Assembly (NCBI GenBank): GCA_038108155.1
Contig: JAYNHP010000001.1
Location: 1-64,000 of the forward strand
DNA length: 64,000 nt
DNA from: MED-G20 sp038108155
GTDB taxonomy: Bacteria > Bacteroidota > Bacteroidia > Flavobacteriales_D > Parvicellaceae
Reading direction: 5' to 3'
Of this stretch, positions 34,930-43,316 are shown piece after piece (the first letter of the stretch is position 1; every line of letters begins with the position of its first letter). The notes below the pieces were generated by a model. The model saw nothing but the letters and a program-made list of their open reading frames with translations. It did not search any database and had not been told where the DNA came from. The translations under genes were made by a program, and so were the position numbers.

Positions 34930-35484
34930 GTTACACACCAAGACTAAAGGAAAAATACACGAACGAGATAGTTCCTGTATTGAAAGAGAAGTTTCAATAT
35001 AAGTCTCTAATGGAAGTACCCAAAGTAGAAAAGATTGTAATAAGCCAAGGTGTCGGTGAAGCAGTTTCAGATAGAAAGTTAATTGAAAATGCAGTTAATG
35101 ATCTTACGGAAATTGCTGGCCAAAAAGCACTTATAGTTAATTCCAAAAAAGATGTTTCTAATTTTAAGTTAAGAAAAGGAATGCCTATTGGTACTAAAGT
35201 TACTCTTAGAAAAGATAAAATGTATGAGTTTTTAGATAGACTTATTTCTGTTGCTTTACCAAGAACTAGAGACTTTAGAGNNNNNNNNNNGAGTAAAGTC
35301 CAATGGAGATGGTAGAGGGAATTTTACTATTGGAGTTAAAGAAAGTATTATTTTTCCAGAAATAGATATTGATAAGGTTAAAAAAATATTAGGAATGGAT
35401 ATCACTATTGTTACGTCTGCAAATACAACAGAAGAGGGTAAAGCATTGTTGGTAGAGTTTGGGTTTCCATTTGAAAAAAAATAA
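34926..35484 (+). CDS. rplE: 50S ribosomal protein L5 (contains a ten-N spacer)
   Basis: L5 binds 5S rRNA and touches the P-site tRNA. The first part (to ALPRTRDFR) reads up to base 35280; after the N run the coding frame is different and gives VKSNGDGRGNFTIGVKE to the end FGFPFEKK. If the ten N are removed and both sides joined directly, the frame is restored exactly (RDFRG-VKSNGDGRG), giving one protein of 182 residues, the normal L5 length with the usual motif RDFRG...GRGN. The gene is therefore intact and the apparent frameshift is an assembly artefact. Confidence 0.96.
35281..35290. other. artificial ten-N spacer inside rplE
   Basis: The flanks (ttt aga g | ga gta aag) join without loss into codons that fit L5 perfectly, so the N stand for no missing sequence. 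Confidence 0.85.
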
Positions 35485-35496
35485 AGAATAAAGGTT

Positions 35497-35784
35497 ATGG
35501 CTAAAGAATCAATGAAAGCTAAAGAGCGAAAAAGAGAAAAACTTGCCGCTCAGTTCAATGAAAGAAGAAAAGTTTTAAGAAAAGCTCAAAGTGAAGGCGA
35601 TTGGGATGCAATGTTCAAACTTCAAAAACTTCCAAAGAATTCAATGGGTGTTAGAAAACACAATAGATGTCAATTAACAGGAAGACCAAGAGGTTACATG
35701 AGACAGTTTGGAATATCTAGAGTTACTTTTAGAGAAATGGCAGTAGCTGGTAAAATACCGGGTGTAACTAAAGCAAGCTGGTAA
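35497..35784 (+). CDS. rpsN: 30S ribosomal protein S14, zinc-free type
   Basis: 95 residues, slightly longer than the usual 89 of this type. The conserved core NRCQLTGRPRGYMRQFGISR and the end GVTKASW are clear. It has a single cysteine and not the CxxC...CxxC zinc ribbon of the short S14 form, so it does not need zinc. Confidence 0.97.
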   Translation: MAKESMKAKERKREKLAAQFNERRKVLRKAQSEGDWDAMFKLQKLPKNSMGVRKHNRCQLTGRPRGYMRQFGISRVTFREMAVAGKIPGVTKASW

Positions 35785-35805
35785 TTAACAATTAAAAAAA
35801 AGACA

Positions 35806-36204
35806 ATGGTAACAGATGCTATATCAGATTATTTAACAAGATTAAGAAATGCCATAAGTGCTAAGCATAAAGTGGTTGAAATTCCTGGATCTAATGTTAA
35901 GAAAGCAATTACTCAGATTCTAATGGATCAGGGTTACATCTTAAATTTTAAAGAAATTAAGGACGATAAGCAGGGGATTATTAAAATCGCTTTGAAATAT
36001 AATAATAAGACTAAAGATCCTGCAATTAGAAATTTAACAAGAATTAGTAAGCCAGGTTTAAGAAAGTATACTGGAGTTGATTCTATGCCAAGAGTTTTAA
36101 ATGGATTAGGTATTGCTATAATATCTACTTCTAAGGGATTAATAACAGATAAAGAAGCGAGAAAACATAATGTAGGAGGAGAAATCCTTTGCTACGTTGA
36201 CTAA
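35806..36204 (+). CDS. rpsH: 30S ribosomal protein S8
   Basis: 132 residues. S8 binds the central domain of 16S rRNA and in E. coli represses the spc operon. The start DAISDYLTRLRNAISAKH and the end STSKGLITDKEARKHNVGGE are conserved family regions. Confidence 0.98.
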   Translation: MVTDAISDYLTRLRNAISAKHKVVEIPGSNVKKAITQILMDQGYILNFKEIKDDKQGIIKIALKYNNKTKDPAIRNLTRISKPGLRKYTGVDSMPRVLNGLGIAIISTSKGLITDKEARKHNVGGEILCYVD

Positions 36205-36214
36205 ATTTTAAGAA

Positions 36215-36769
36215 ATGTCAAGAATAGGAAATGCGCCAATTACAGTACCAGAAGGAGTTGAAATAAATATTTCTGCTGAAAATCAGGTTCATGTTAAAGG
36301 AAAATTAGGAGAACTAACACAAGATGTTAGTCCTTTGATAAAAATTTCATTGGAAGATAATACAATTACTCTTTCAAGACCAAATGATGAAAAAGAGACA
36401 AGATCACTTCACGGTTTATACCGATCATTATTATTTAATATGATTTTTGGAGTATCAGAAGGCTTTGTGGTTGAGCAAGAATTAGTAGGTGTTGGATATA
36501 GAGCCAAAGCACAAGGACAAAATTTAGAATTATCACTTGGGTATTCACATCCAATAATTTTTCAACTTCCTAAGGAGGTTAAGTTGACAGCAACTACCGA
36601 AAAAGGAAAAAATCCACTCATTAAATTGGAATCATTTGACAAACAATTAATTGGTCAAGTAGCAGCCAAAATAAGATCTTTCAGAAAACCAGAACCTTAT
36701 AAAGGAAAAGGCGTATTATTTAAAGGTGAAGTAATTAGAAGAAAAGCTGGTAAAACGGCAGCAAAATAA
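36215..36769 (+). CDS. rplF: 50S ribosomal protein L6
   Basis: 184 residues in two similar domains. L6 lies near the sarcin-ricin loop. MSRIGNAPITVPEGVEI and the C-terminal RKPEPYKGKGVLFKGEVIR are hallmarks of the family. Confidence 0.98.
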   Translation: MSRIGNAPITVPEGVEINISAENQVHVKGKLGELTQDVSPLIKISLEDNTITLSRPNDEKETRSLHGLYRSLLFNMIFGVSEGFVVEQELVGVGYRAKAQGQNLELSLGYSHPIIFQLPKEVKLTATTEKGKNPLIKLESFDKQLIGQVAAKIRSFRKPEPYKGKGVLFKGEVIRRKAGKTAAK

Positions 36770-36781
36770 TTTATTTAAGAA

Positions 36782-37135
36782 ATGAGTAATTTAAAATCAA
36801 ATAGAAGAGCGAGGATTAAAAAAAGAATCCGTAAAAATATTTCTGGAACACCTGCTAGACCTAGATTAAGTGTTTTTAGAAGTAATAAACAAATATATGC
36901 TCAAGTTATTGATGATGTAAAGGGAGTTACAATAACTTCAGCTTCATCGTTTGCTAAGGACAGTACTCCAAAGGTTAATAAAATTGAACAAGCTAAACTA
37001 ATTGGAAAAGAGATTGCTGAAAATGCTTCAAAAGCCGGTATCAAAGAAGTGGTTTTTGACAGAAACGGTTATCTATACCACGGTAGAGTAAAAGCTTTAG
37101 CTGAGTCTGCTAGAGAAAACGGATTAAAATTTTAA
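36782..37135 (+). CDS. rplR: 50S ribosomal protein L18
   Basis: 117 residues. L18 binds 5S rRNA with L5. The segments GTPARPRLSVFRSNKQIYAQ and FDRNGYLYHGRVKALAESAR are diagnostic. Confidence 0.98.
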   Translation: MSNLKSNRRARIKKRIRKNISGTPARPRLSVFRSNKQIYAQVIDDVKGVTITSASSFAKDSTPKVNKIEQAKLIGKEIAENASKAGIKEVVFDRNGYLYHGRVKALAESARENGLKF

Positions 37136-37144
37136 AAAAGAAGT

Positions 37145-37660
37145 ATGATTGAATCAGAAAAATCAGTAAGAGCAACAGATATTGAATTAAAAGATAGGCT
37201 AGTAGCTATCAATAGAGTAACTAAAGTTACTAAGGGTGGTAGACACTTCAGTTTTTCAGCAATTGTTGTTGTTGGTGACGAACAAAGTATCGTTGGTCAT
37301 GGTCTCGGAAAGGCAAACGAAGTAACCGAAGCAATTTCTAAAGCTGTTGAGGAGGCGAAAAAGAATTTAAGAAGAGTAGCTGTTGTAAATGATACGTTAC
37401 CACATACAATAAAAGCAAAATATTCTGGAGCTCAGGTATTTTTAAAGCCAGCTTCTGCTGGTACTGGGGTAATTGCTGGTGGTGCTATGCGTGCTGTTTT
37501 GGAAAGTGCTGGGATTAAAAATGTATTAGCAAAGTCTCAAGGGTCCTCAAATCCTCATAATGTTGTTAAGGCTACAATTAAAGCTTTGTTATCATTAAGA
37601 GATGCAAATAGTGTTGCACACCAAAGAGGTGTGAGTTTGGAAAAAGTTTTTAACGGATAA
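37145..37660 (+). CDS. rpsE: 30S ribosomal protein S5
   Basis: 171 residues. S5 has the N-terminal dsRNA-binding-like domain (RVTKVTKGGRHFSFSAIVV) and the C-terminal domain with GAMRAVLESAGIKNVLAKS. The loop linked to spectinomycin sensitivity (VTKGGRHFSF) looks wild type. Confidence 0.98.
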   Translation: MIESEKSVRATDIELKDRLVAINRVTKVTKGGRHFSFSAIVVVGDEQSIVGHGLGKANEVTEAISKAVEEAKKNLRRVAVVNDTLPHTIKAKYSGAQVFLKPASAGTGVIAGGAMRAVLESAGIKNVLAKSQGSSNPHNVVKATIKALLSLRDANSVAHQRGVSLEKVFNG

Positions 37661-37670
37661 GGAATTTCAA

Positions 37671-37847
37671 ATGGCAAAGATTAAAGTAACACAAATAAAA
37701 AGTGCAATTAATAGACCTCAAAGACAGAAGTTAACACTTCAGGCCTTGGGTTTGGGTAAGCTAAATAGAACTGTTGAGCATGAAGCCACTCCACAAATTT
37801 TAGGTATGGTAAAGAAAGTTGAACATATGGTTAAAATTGTTAAATAA
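37671..37847 (+). CDS. rpmD: 50S ribosomal protein L30
   Basis: 58 residues, from ATG 37671 to TAA 37845-37847. The protein starts MAKIKVTQIKSAINRPQRQ and contains LQALGLGKLNRTVEH, the family signature. It sits in its normal place between rpsE (10 bases upstream) and rplO (10 bases downstream). The gene is so short that length cut-offs miss it. Confidence 0.97.
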   Translation: MAKIKVTQIKSAINRPQRQKLTLQALGLGKLNRTVEHEATPQILGMVKKVEHMVKIVK

Positions 37848-37857
37848 CTAAGAAATT

Positions 37858-38328
37858 ATGAAATTACATACTTTAAAACCTGCAGAGGGATCAACAAAAG
37901 CCAAAAAAAGAGTTGGTAGAGGTCAAGGTTCTGGACATGGTGGTACTTCTACAAGAGGACACAAAGGTGCCAAGTCAAGATCTGGTTATAAATCTAAAAT
38001 TGGATTCGAGGGTGGACAAATGCCTTTACAAAGAAGAGTTCCTAAGTATGGTTTTAAGAACATTAATCGTGTTGAATACAAGGGAATAAATTTAGATACT
38101 CTTCAAGTAATCATTGAAAAACACAAGTTAAAGTCTGTCACACCAGAAACGATTGTTGAAAATGGTCTTGCTAATAAAAAAGATTTAATTAAAATTCTTG
38201 GTAGAGGAGAGTTAAAAACCAAAGTAAATATTACTGCTCATGGTTTTTCAGCTAAAGCAAAATCTACTATTGAAGATTTAGGTGGCAAAGCTGCTTTAAT
38301 AGAACAAAAGAAAGAAAAAGTTGAATGA
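37858..38328 (+). CDS. rplO: 50S ribosomal protein L15
   Basis: 156 residues. The N-terminal Gly- and Arg-rich arm KRVGRGQGSGHGGTSTRGHKG and FEGGQMPLQRRVPKYGF identify it. Its end overlaps the secY start by four bases (ATGA). Confidence 0.98.
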   Translation: MKLHTLKPAEGSTKAKKRVGRGQGSGHGGTSTRGHKGAKSRSGYKSKIGFEGGQMPLQRRVPKYGFKNINRVEYKGINLDTLQVIIEKHKLKSVTPETIVENGLANKKDLIKILGRGELKTKVNITAHGFSAKAKSTIEDLGGKAALIEQKKEKVE

Positions 38329-39656
38329 AAAATCTAATTAAAACTTTAAAAGAGATCTGGGCTGTTGACGAACTGAAAAAGCGTATTTTATATACACTTG
38401 GTTTAGTTTTGGTCTATAGAATTGGTTCTTTTATTGTCCTCCCTGGAATTGATGCTGATAGATTAGCATCTTCCGCTTCTGGAGATAATAGTATTCTAAA
38501 TTTAATTAACATGTTTGCTGGTGGTGCATTTTCTAGAGCGTCTATAATGGCTCTTGGAATAATGCCTTACATTTCTGCATCTATTGTTATGCAGTTATTG
38601 GGTATGGCTGTTCCTACTTTTCAACGTCTTCAAAGAGAAGGAGAGAGTGGGAGAAAGAAGATCAATCAATATACAAGACTTTTAACAATTGCTATATGTT
38701 TATTCCAAGCACCAAGTTACATGGGTGCTTATGTACCTGCTGAAGCACGATTGAACGATTCCTTCTTGTGGTGGTTTCAAGTAACTGCAATTCTTACTGC
38801 GGGAACTATGTTTGTTACATGGCTTGGAGAAAGAATTACTGACCGAGGAATTGGCAATGGTATTTCTTTGATAATTACAATTGGAATTATTGCAGGTTTA
38901 CCCGGGGCATTTTTTCAAGAATTAGGTGCAAAGATTTACGATGGTGGTCTTGTGATTTTACTTGTTGAATTAGTAGTTCTTCTTATGGTAATTCTTATAA
39001 CGATATTATTAGTACAAGGGACAAGAAGAATTCCGGTCCACACTGCTAAAAGAGTTATCGGAAGAGGATCTAGGCAAGCCTTAGCAGGAGGACAAAGAAG
39101 TTATATCCCACTTAAAATTAATCAAGCGGGTGTAATGCCAATTATCTTTGCTCAAGCTCTAATGTTTTTACCTTCGTTAATTTTTCAAAATAGTTCTTTT
39201 GGAGCCACATTCTCAAATATTCAAGGGTTTTGGTACAATGCTGTATTTTTCCTTATGATTGTAATCTTTACCTATTTTTATACAGCTATAATGATGAACC
39301 CAAATCAAATGGCTGATGAACTTAAACGAAACGGTTCTTTTATTCCAGGAGTCAAACCCGGAAAGAAAACAGCTGATTTTATAGAGGGTCTTATTTCTAG
39401 ACTAGTTTTTCCAGGATCAATTTTCCTTGGGATTATAGCTATTCTTCCCGCATTTGCAATGAATTTTGGTGTTCAACAAGGTTTTGCATACTTTTTTGGA
39501 GGAACATCTTTACTTATTATGGTTGGAGTTGTGCTAGATACGCTTCAACAAATTGAAAGCCACTTATTAAATAGACATTATGATGGTCTTATTAAAGGTG
39601 GAAGAATTAAGGGTAGATCTACATCGTCAGCAGTGACAATGAGTCAATCCCTTTAA
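38325..39656 (+). CDS. secY: protein translocase subunit SecY
   Basis: 443 residues with ten membrane segments, the channel of the Sec translocon. The plug/TM2 area reads INMFAGGAFSRASIMALGIMP, the ribosome-contact loops include GERITDRGIGNGISLIIT and the TM8-TM9 region NPNQMADELKRNGSFIPGVKPGKKT. It is cotranslated with rplO (four-base overlap), as in other bacteria. Confidence 0.98.
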   Translation: MKNLIKTLKEIWAVDELKKRILYTLGLVLVYRIGSFIVLPGIDADRLASSASGDNSILNLINMFAGGAFSRASIMALGIMPYISASIVMQLLGMAVPTFQRLQREGESGRKKINQYTRLLTIAICLFQAPSYMGAYVPAEARLNDSFLWWFQVTAILTAGTMFVTWLGERITDRGIGNGISLIITIGIIAGLPGAFFQELGAKIYDGGLVILLVELVVLLMVILITILLVQGTRRIPVHTAKRVIGRGSRQALAGGQRSYIPLKINQAGVMPIIFAQALMFLPSLIFQNSSFGATFSNIQGFWYNAVFFLMIVIFTYFYTAIMMNPNQMADELKRNGSFIPGVKPGKKTADFIEGLISRLVFPGSIFLGIIAILPAFAMNFGVQQGFAYFFGGTSLLIMVGVVLDTLQQIESHLLNRHYDGLIKGGRIKGRSTSSAVTMSQSL

Positions 39657-39668
39657 CAAATCTTTTCC

Positions 39669-40454
39669 ATGATTTTTTATAAAACTGGAGAAGAAATTGA
39701 ACGAATTAAAAAAAGTTCTTTGCTTGTTGGTAAAACTTTAGCAGAAGTTGCTAAAATAATTAAACCAGGTGTTACAACACTTGATTTGGATAAAGTTGCG
39801 GAAGAGTTTATTAGAGATAATAAGGCAACTCCTGGATTTCTTGGATATGGGGGTTTCCCTAATACACTTTGCACATCTGTTAATAGCGCTGTAGTTCATG
39901 GCATTCCTAATGACAAACCATTGGTTGATGGAGACATAGTATCCGTTGATTGTGGTGTTCTAATGGATGAGTTTTATGGTGACTCAGCATATACATTTGA
40001 AGTAGGTGAAGTTTCACAAGAGATTAAAAAACTCCTTCGAATAACTAAGGAATCTTTAGACTTGGCAGTTGAACAGGCTAGGTCAGGAAATAGAATTGGT
40101 GATATTGGTTTTGCAGTTCAAAATCATGCTGAATCAAATGGTTATGGTGTTGTAAGAGAACTCGTTGGTCATGGATTAGGAAGATCATTGCACGAAAAAC
40201 CCGAAGTTCCAAATTATGGAAAAAAAGGTAGAGGACACAAGATGAAACCTGGACTAGTTTTAGCTATTGAGCCTATGATAAACTTAGGCAAAAAAGAAAT
40301 AACTCAGCTTGACGACGGATGGACTATCCAAACCAAAGATAATCTTCCCTCTGCACATTTTGAGCACGATGTAGCTATTTCAAGGGACGGTTCACCTGAA
40401 GTTTTATCATCATTTGAAGAAATAGAAAAAGTATTAAATAATAAAGTCAAATAA
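39669..40454 (+). CDS. map: methionine aminopeptidase, type I
   Basis: 261 residues. It removes the initiator methionine from new proteins. The two-metal site is complete: D in SVDCGVLMDEFYGDSAYTF (two Asp ligands), H in GHGLGRSLHEKPEVPN, E in AIEPMI and E in FEHDVAI. It follows secY by 12 bases and precedes infA by four. Confidence 0.97.
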   Translation: MIFYKTGEEIERIKKSSLLVGKTLAEVAKIIKPGVTTLDLDKVAEEFIRDNKATPGFLGYGGFPNTLCTSVNSAVVHGIPNDKPLVDGDIVSVDCGVLMDEFYGDSAYTFEVGEVSQEIKKLLRITKESLDLAVEQARSGNRIGDIGFAVQNHAESNGYGVVRELVGHGLGRSLHEKPEVPNYGKKGRGHKMKPGLVLAIEPMINLGKKEITQLDDGWTIQTKDNLPSAHFEHDVAISRDGSPEVLSSFEEIEKVLNNKVK

Positions 40455-40458
40455 TAGT

Positions 40459-40677
40459 ATGGCTAAACAGACATCAATAGAGCAAGATGGCACTATAACA
40501 GAAGCATTGTCAAATGCAATGTTTAGAGTTGAACTTGAGAACGGACACATAATAACTGCCCACATCTCAGGTAAAATGAGAATGCATTATATAAGAATTT
40601 TACCAGGAGACAAAGTGAAAGTTGAAATGTCTCCCTATGATTTGACAAAAGGTAGAATTACGTTTAGATACAAATAA
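40459..40677 (+). CDS. infA: translation initiation factor IF-1
   Basis: 72 residues, an OB fold. It binds the A site of the 30S subunit during initiation. EALSNAMFRVELENGHIITAH and GDKVKVEMSPYDLTKGRI are the conserved segments. Confidence 0.98.
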   Translation: MAKQTSIEQDGTITEALSNAMFRVELENGHIITAHISGKMRMHYIRILPGDKVKVEMSPYDLTKGRITFRYK

Positions 40678-40685
40678 TTATAAAA

Positions 40686-40802
40686 ATGAAAGTAAGAGCA
40701 TCTATAAAAAAAAGATCTTCGGATTGCAAAATTGTAAGACGAAAAGGAAGATTGTATGTAATCAATAAAAAGAACCCTAAGTTCAAACAAAGACAAGGAT
40801 AA
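40686..40802 (+). CDS. rpmJ: 50S ribosomal protein L36, zinc-free type
   Basis: 38 residues, ATG 40686 to TAA 40800-40802. The protein starts MKVRASIKKRSSDCKIVRR and ends PKFKQRQG. Of the four zinc ligands known in E. coli L36 (Cys, Cys, Cys, His) only one cysteine remains; the others are Ser, Asn and Phe. It lies between infA and rpsM and is too short for common length cut-offs. Confidence 0.96.
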   Translation: MKVRASIKKRSSDCKIVRRKGRLYVINKKNPKFKQRQG

Positions 40803-40808
40803 TATATT

Positions 40809-41186
40809 ATGGCAAGAATAGCAGGTATAGATTTACCAAAAAACAAAAGAGGTGTCATAGGTTTAACCTATATATATGGCATTGGAAGGAGTACTGCAGA
40901 AAATATTCTAGCAGAAGCTGGAATTGATGAAAGTGTCAAAGTACAAGACTGGAATGATGACCAATTAGGAAAAATTAGAAAATTAATTTCTGAAACTTAT
41001 AAAGTTGAGGGTGCTCTAAGATCTGAAGTTCAACTAAACATTAAGAGGTTAATGGATATTGGATCTCAAAGAGGAATTAGACACAGAAATGGTTTGCCTC
41101 TCAGGGGTCAAAGAACAAAAAATAATTCTAGAACTAGAAAAGGAAAAAGAAAAACTGTTGCTAATAAGAAAAAAGCAACTAAATAA
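40809..41186 (+). CDS. rpsM: 30S ribosomal protein S13
   Basis: 125 residues. S13 forms head bridges to the 50S subunit. MARIAGIDLPKNKRGVIGLTY and the C-terminal GIRHRNGLPLRGQRTKNNSR are unmistakable. It begins the alpha-operon part of the cluster, six bases after rpmJ. Confidence 0.98.
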   Translation: MARIAGIDLPKNKRGVIGLTYIYGIGRSTAENILAEAGIDESVKVQDWNDDQLGKIRKLISETYKVEGALRSEVQLNIKRLMDIGSQRGIRHRNGLPLRGQRTKNNSRTRKGKRKTVANKKKATK

Positions 41187-41204
41187 TATTTAAGACATAA
41201 TTTT

Positions 41205-41588
41205 ATGGCTAAGCAATCAAAAAAGAAAAAAAACGTACAAATCAATCCTGTTGGAGAAGCGCATATTCAAGCTTCTTTTAATAACATAATAATTTCATTA
41301 TGTAATGAAAAGGGACAAGTTATTTCTTGGTCCTCTGCAGGAAAAATGGGATTTAGAGGTTCAAAGAAAAACACACCTTATGCAGCTCAAATTGCTGCTG
41401 AAGAATGCAGTAAAGAAGCATTTGAGTTTGGATTGAGAAAAGTAAAAGTTTATGTTAAAGGTCCTGGTGCAGGTAGAGAATCTGCTATTAGAAGTATCCA
41501 TAATAATGGAATTGAAGTAACGGAAATTGTTGATGTAACTCCAATACCTCATAACGGATGTAGACCACCAAAAAGAAGAAGAGTATAA
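41205..41588 (+). CDS. rpsK: 30S ribosomal protein S11
   Basis: 127 residues. S11 lines the platform near the E site. The segments ASFNNIIISLCNEKGQVISW, SAGKMGFRGSKKNTPYAAQ and the end PPKRRRV are conserved. A 77-base spacer with a hairpin follows, unusual in this otherwise tight cluster. Confidence 0.98.
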   Translation: MAKQSKKKKNVQINPVGEAHIQASFNNIIISLCNEKGQVISWSSAGKMGFRGSKKNTPYAAQIAAEECSKEAFEFGLRKVKVYVKGPGAGRESAIRSIHNNGIEVTEIVDVTPIPHNGCRPPKRRRV

Positions 41589-41598
41589 TAAATAAACC

Positions 41599-41653
41599 AT
41601 AAAAGTTTGTTACATCGAAGGATACTGACCTTAATTCATGACAAACTTTTTAT
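41599..41653 (+). promoter_or_regulatory. structured leader upstream of rpsD (candidate S4 autoregulatory element)
   Basis: AAAAGTTTGT (41601-41610) is perfectly complementary to ACAAACTTTT (41641-41650); with a one-base bulge two more pairs can form outside. Inside, CAT (41613-41615) can pair with ATG (41638-41640), and AAGG (41618-41621) with CCTT (41629-41632) around a seven-base loop. The structure ends 12 bases before the rpsD ATG. S4 controls its own synthesis through an mRNA structure in E. coli and Bacillus, so a similar role is a reasonable inference. It lacks a T run directly after a GC-rich stem, so it does not look like an ordinary terminator. Confidence 0.55.
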
Positions 41654-41665
41654 AAAATAAAAAAA

Positions 41666-42271
41666 ATGGCAAGATACAACGGTCCAAAATCAAAAATAGC
41701 TAGAAAGTTTAGAGAGCCAATCTTCGGCCCTGACAAAGCTCTAGAAAAAAAGAATTACCCACCTGGGATGCATGGTCCCAATAAAAGAAGAGGTAAAAAA
41801 TCAGAATATGCTATTCAGCTTGCTGAAAAACAGAAAGCTAAATACACATATGGTATACTGGAGAAGCAATTTTCAAATATGTTCAAAAAAGCTTCTGCAA
41901 AATCTGGAATTTCGGGCGTAATATTGCTCCAACTATGTGAGCAGAGACTAGATAATGTAGTCTTTAGGCTTGGTATATCTCCTACTCGTAGAGGTGCTAG
42001 ACAATTGGTTTCCCATAGACATATAACGGTAAATGGGAGTATTGTTAACATCCCATCTTATTCTTTAAAAGTCGGTGATGTTGTTGGTGTTAGAGAAAAA
42101 TCAAAATCCTTGATTATTATTTCTTCTTCACTAAGCTCCGAAAATGCGGTACATGAGTGGCTATTGTGGGATAACAAAACCCTTACAGGTGAAGTAAAGT
42201 CTATTCCAACAAGAGAACAGATTTCAGAAAATATTAAAGAACAATTAATTGTAGAACTTTACTCTAAATAA
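41666..42271 (+). CDS. rpsD: 30S ribosomal protein S4, zinc-free type
   Basis: 201 residues. S4 starts 30S assembly. MARYNGPKSKIARKFREPIFG, YGILEKQFSNMF and the S4 RNA-binding domain with RLDNVVFRLGISPTRRGARQLVSHRHITVNG-type sequence (about 98-128) are clear. The N-terminal region has no CxxC zinc knuckle, so it is the C-minus form. A structured leader precedes the gene. Confidence 0.98.
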   Translation: MARYNGPKSKIARKFREPIFGPDKALEKKNYPPGMHGPNKRRGKKSEYAIQLAEKQKAKYTYGILEKQFSNMFKKASAKSGISGVILLQLCEQRLDNVVFRLGISPTRRGARQLVSHRHITVNGSIVNIPSYSLKVGDVVGVREKSKSLIIISSSLSSENAVHEWLLWDNKTLTGEVKSIPTREQISENIKEQLIVELYSK

Positions 42272-42295
42272 ATAGAGTACTTAAAAATAAATAAC

Positions 42296-43288
42296 ATGGC
42301 AATTTTAGATTTCCAAAAACCAGAAAAAGTAATAATGTTAGAATCTTCTGACTTTCGTGGACAGTTTGAGTTTAGACCTCTCGAACCAGGATATGGAATA
42401 ACAGTTGGTAATGCACTAAGAAGAATTTTATTAAATTCTATTGAGGGTTTTGCAATATCTTCTATAAAGATAGAAGGTGTTGAACACGAGTTTTCTACAA
42501 TTAAGGGAATAGTTGAAGATGTAACCGAAATAGTATTAAATCTTAAACAAGTTAGATTTAAAAGACAAATTGAAGATTCAGATTTTGAAGAAGTAAATGT
42601 CTCTATTTCTGGACAAGATACTTTTACTGCTGGAGACATTGGTAAATTTACATCATCTTTTCAAGTGTTAAATACGGACCATGTCATTTGTCACATGGAA
42701 AAATCTGTAAAGCTTAATATTCAATTAACGATTGTTAAAGGAAGAGGTTATGTCCCTGCTGAAGAAAATAAAACTGAGAATGCAGCAATAGGTACTATTT
42801 TTACAGATTCTATATTTACACCAATTAGAAACGTAAAATATACTATTGAAAATTATAGAGTTGAGCAAAAGACGGACTATGAAAAATTAATTTTCGACAT
42901 AGACTCAGACGGTTCTATTCACCCTAAAGAAGCACTTAAAGAAGCAGCTAGAATTTTAATCCATCACTTTATGCTTTTCTCAGATGAGAAAATAACATTG
43001 GATGAGGATGAGAAATCTGAAACTGAAGAGTTTGACGAAACATCTCTTCACATGAGACAACTTTTAAAAACAAGGTTAGTGGATATGGATTTATCTGTAA
43101 GAGCTTTAAATTGTTTGAAGGCTGCTGATGTTGAAACTTTAGGAGAACTGGTTGCATACAACAAAAATGATTTGTTGAAATTCAGAAACTTTGGAAAAAA
43201 ATCTCTAACTGAGTTAGACGATTTAATTGAGTCCAAAGGCTTGTCTTTTGGCATGGATGTTTCAAGGTATAAATTAGATAGAGATTAA
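42296..43288 (+). CDS. rpoA: DNA-directed RNA polymerase subunit alpha
   Basis: 330 residues. The N-terminal assembly domain contains RPLEPGYGITVGNALRRILL and the dimer/beta-contact loops; after a flexible acidic linker (about 228-245) comes the C-terminal domain with SVRALNCLKAADVETLGELV and FRNFGKKSLTELDDLI, which contacts UP elements and activators. It lies 24 bases after rpsD. Confidence 0.98.
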   Translation: MAILDFQKPEKVIMLESSDFRGQFEFRPLEPGYGITVGNALRRILLNSIEGFAISSIKIEGVEHEFSTIKGIVEDVTEIVLNLKQVRFKRQIEDSDFEEVNVSISGQDTFTAGDIGKFTSSFQVLNTDHVICHMEKSVKLNIQLTIVKGRGYVPAEENKTENAAIGTIFTDSIFTPIRNVKYTIENYRVEQKTDYEKLIFDIDSDGSIHPKEALKEAARILIHHFMLFSDEKITLDEDEKSETEEFDETSLHMRQLLKTRLVDMDLSVRALNCLKAADVETLGELVAYNKNDLLKFRNFGKKSLTELDDLIESKGLSFGMDVSRYKLDRD

Positions 43289-43316
43289 TTGTATTTCTAG
43301 GTTTAAATAAGAAGAC

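Noticed and set aside
34926..35315. Truncated or frameshifted L5 pseudogene
   Set aside because: Direct joining across the N run gives a complete normal L5, so the break is from assembly.
41599..41653. Intrinsic terminator between rpsK and rpsD
   Set aside because: The stem is A/T-rich with a 30-base structured loop, and the following bases are mainly A rather than T, so a leader element fits better.
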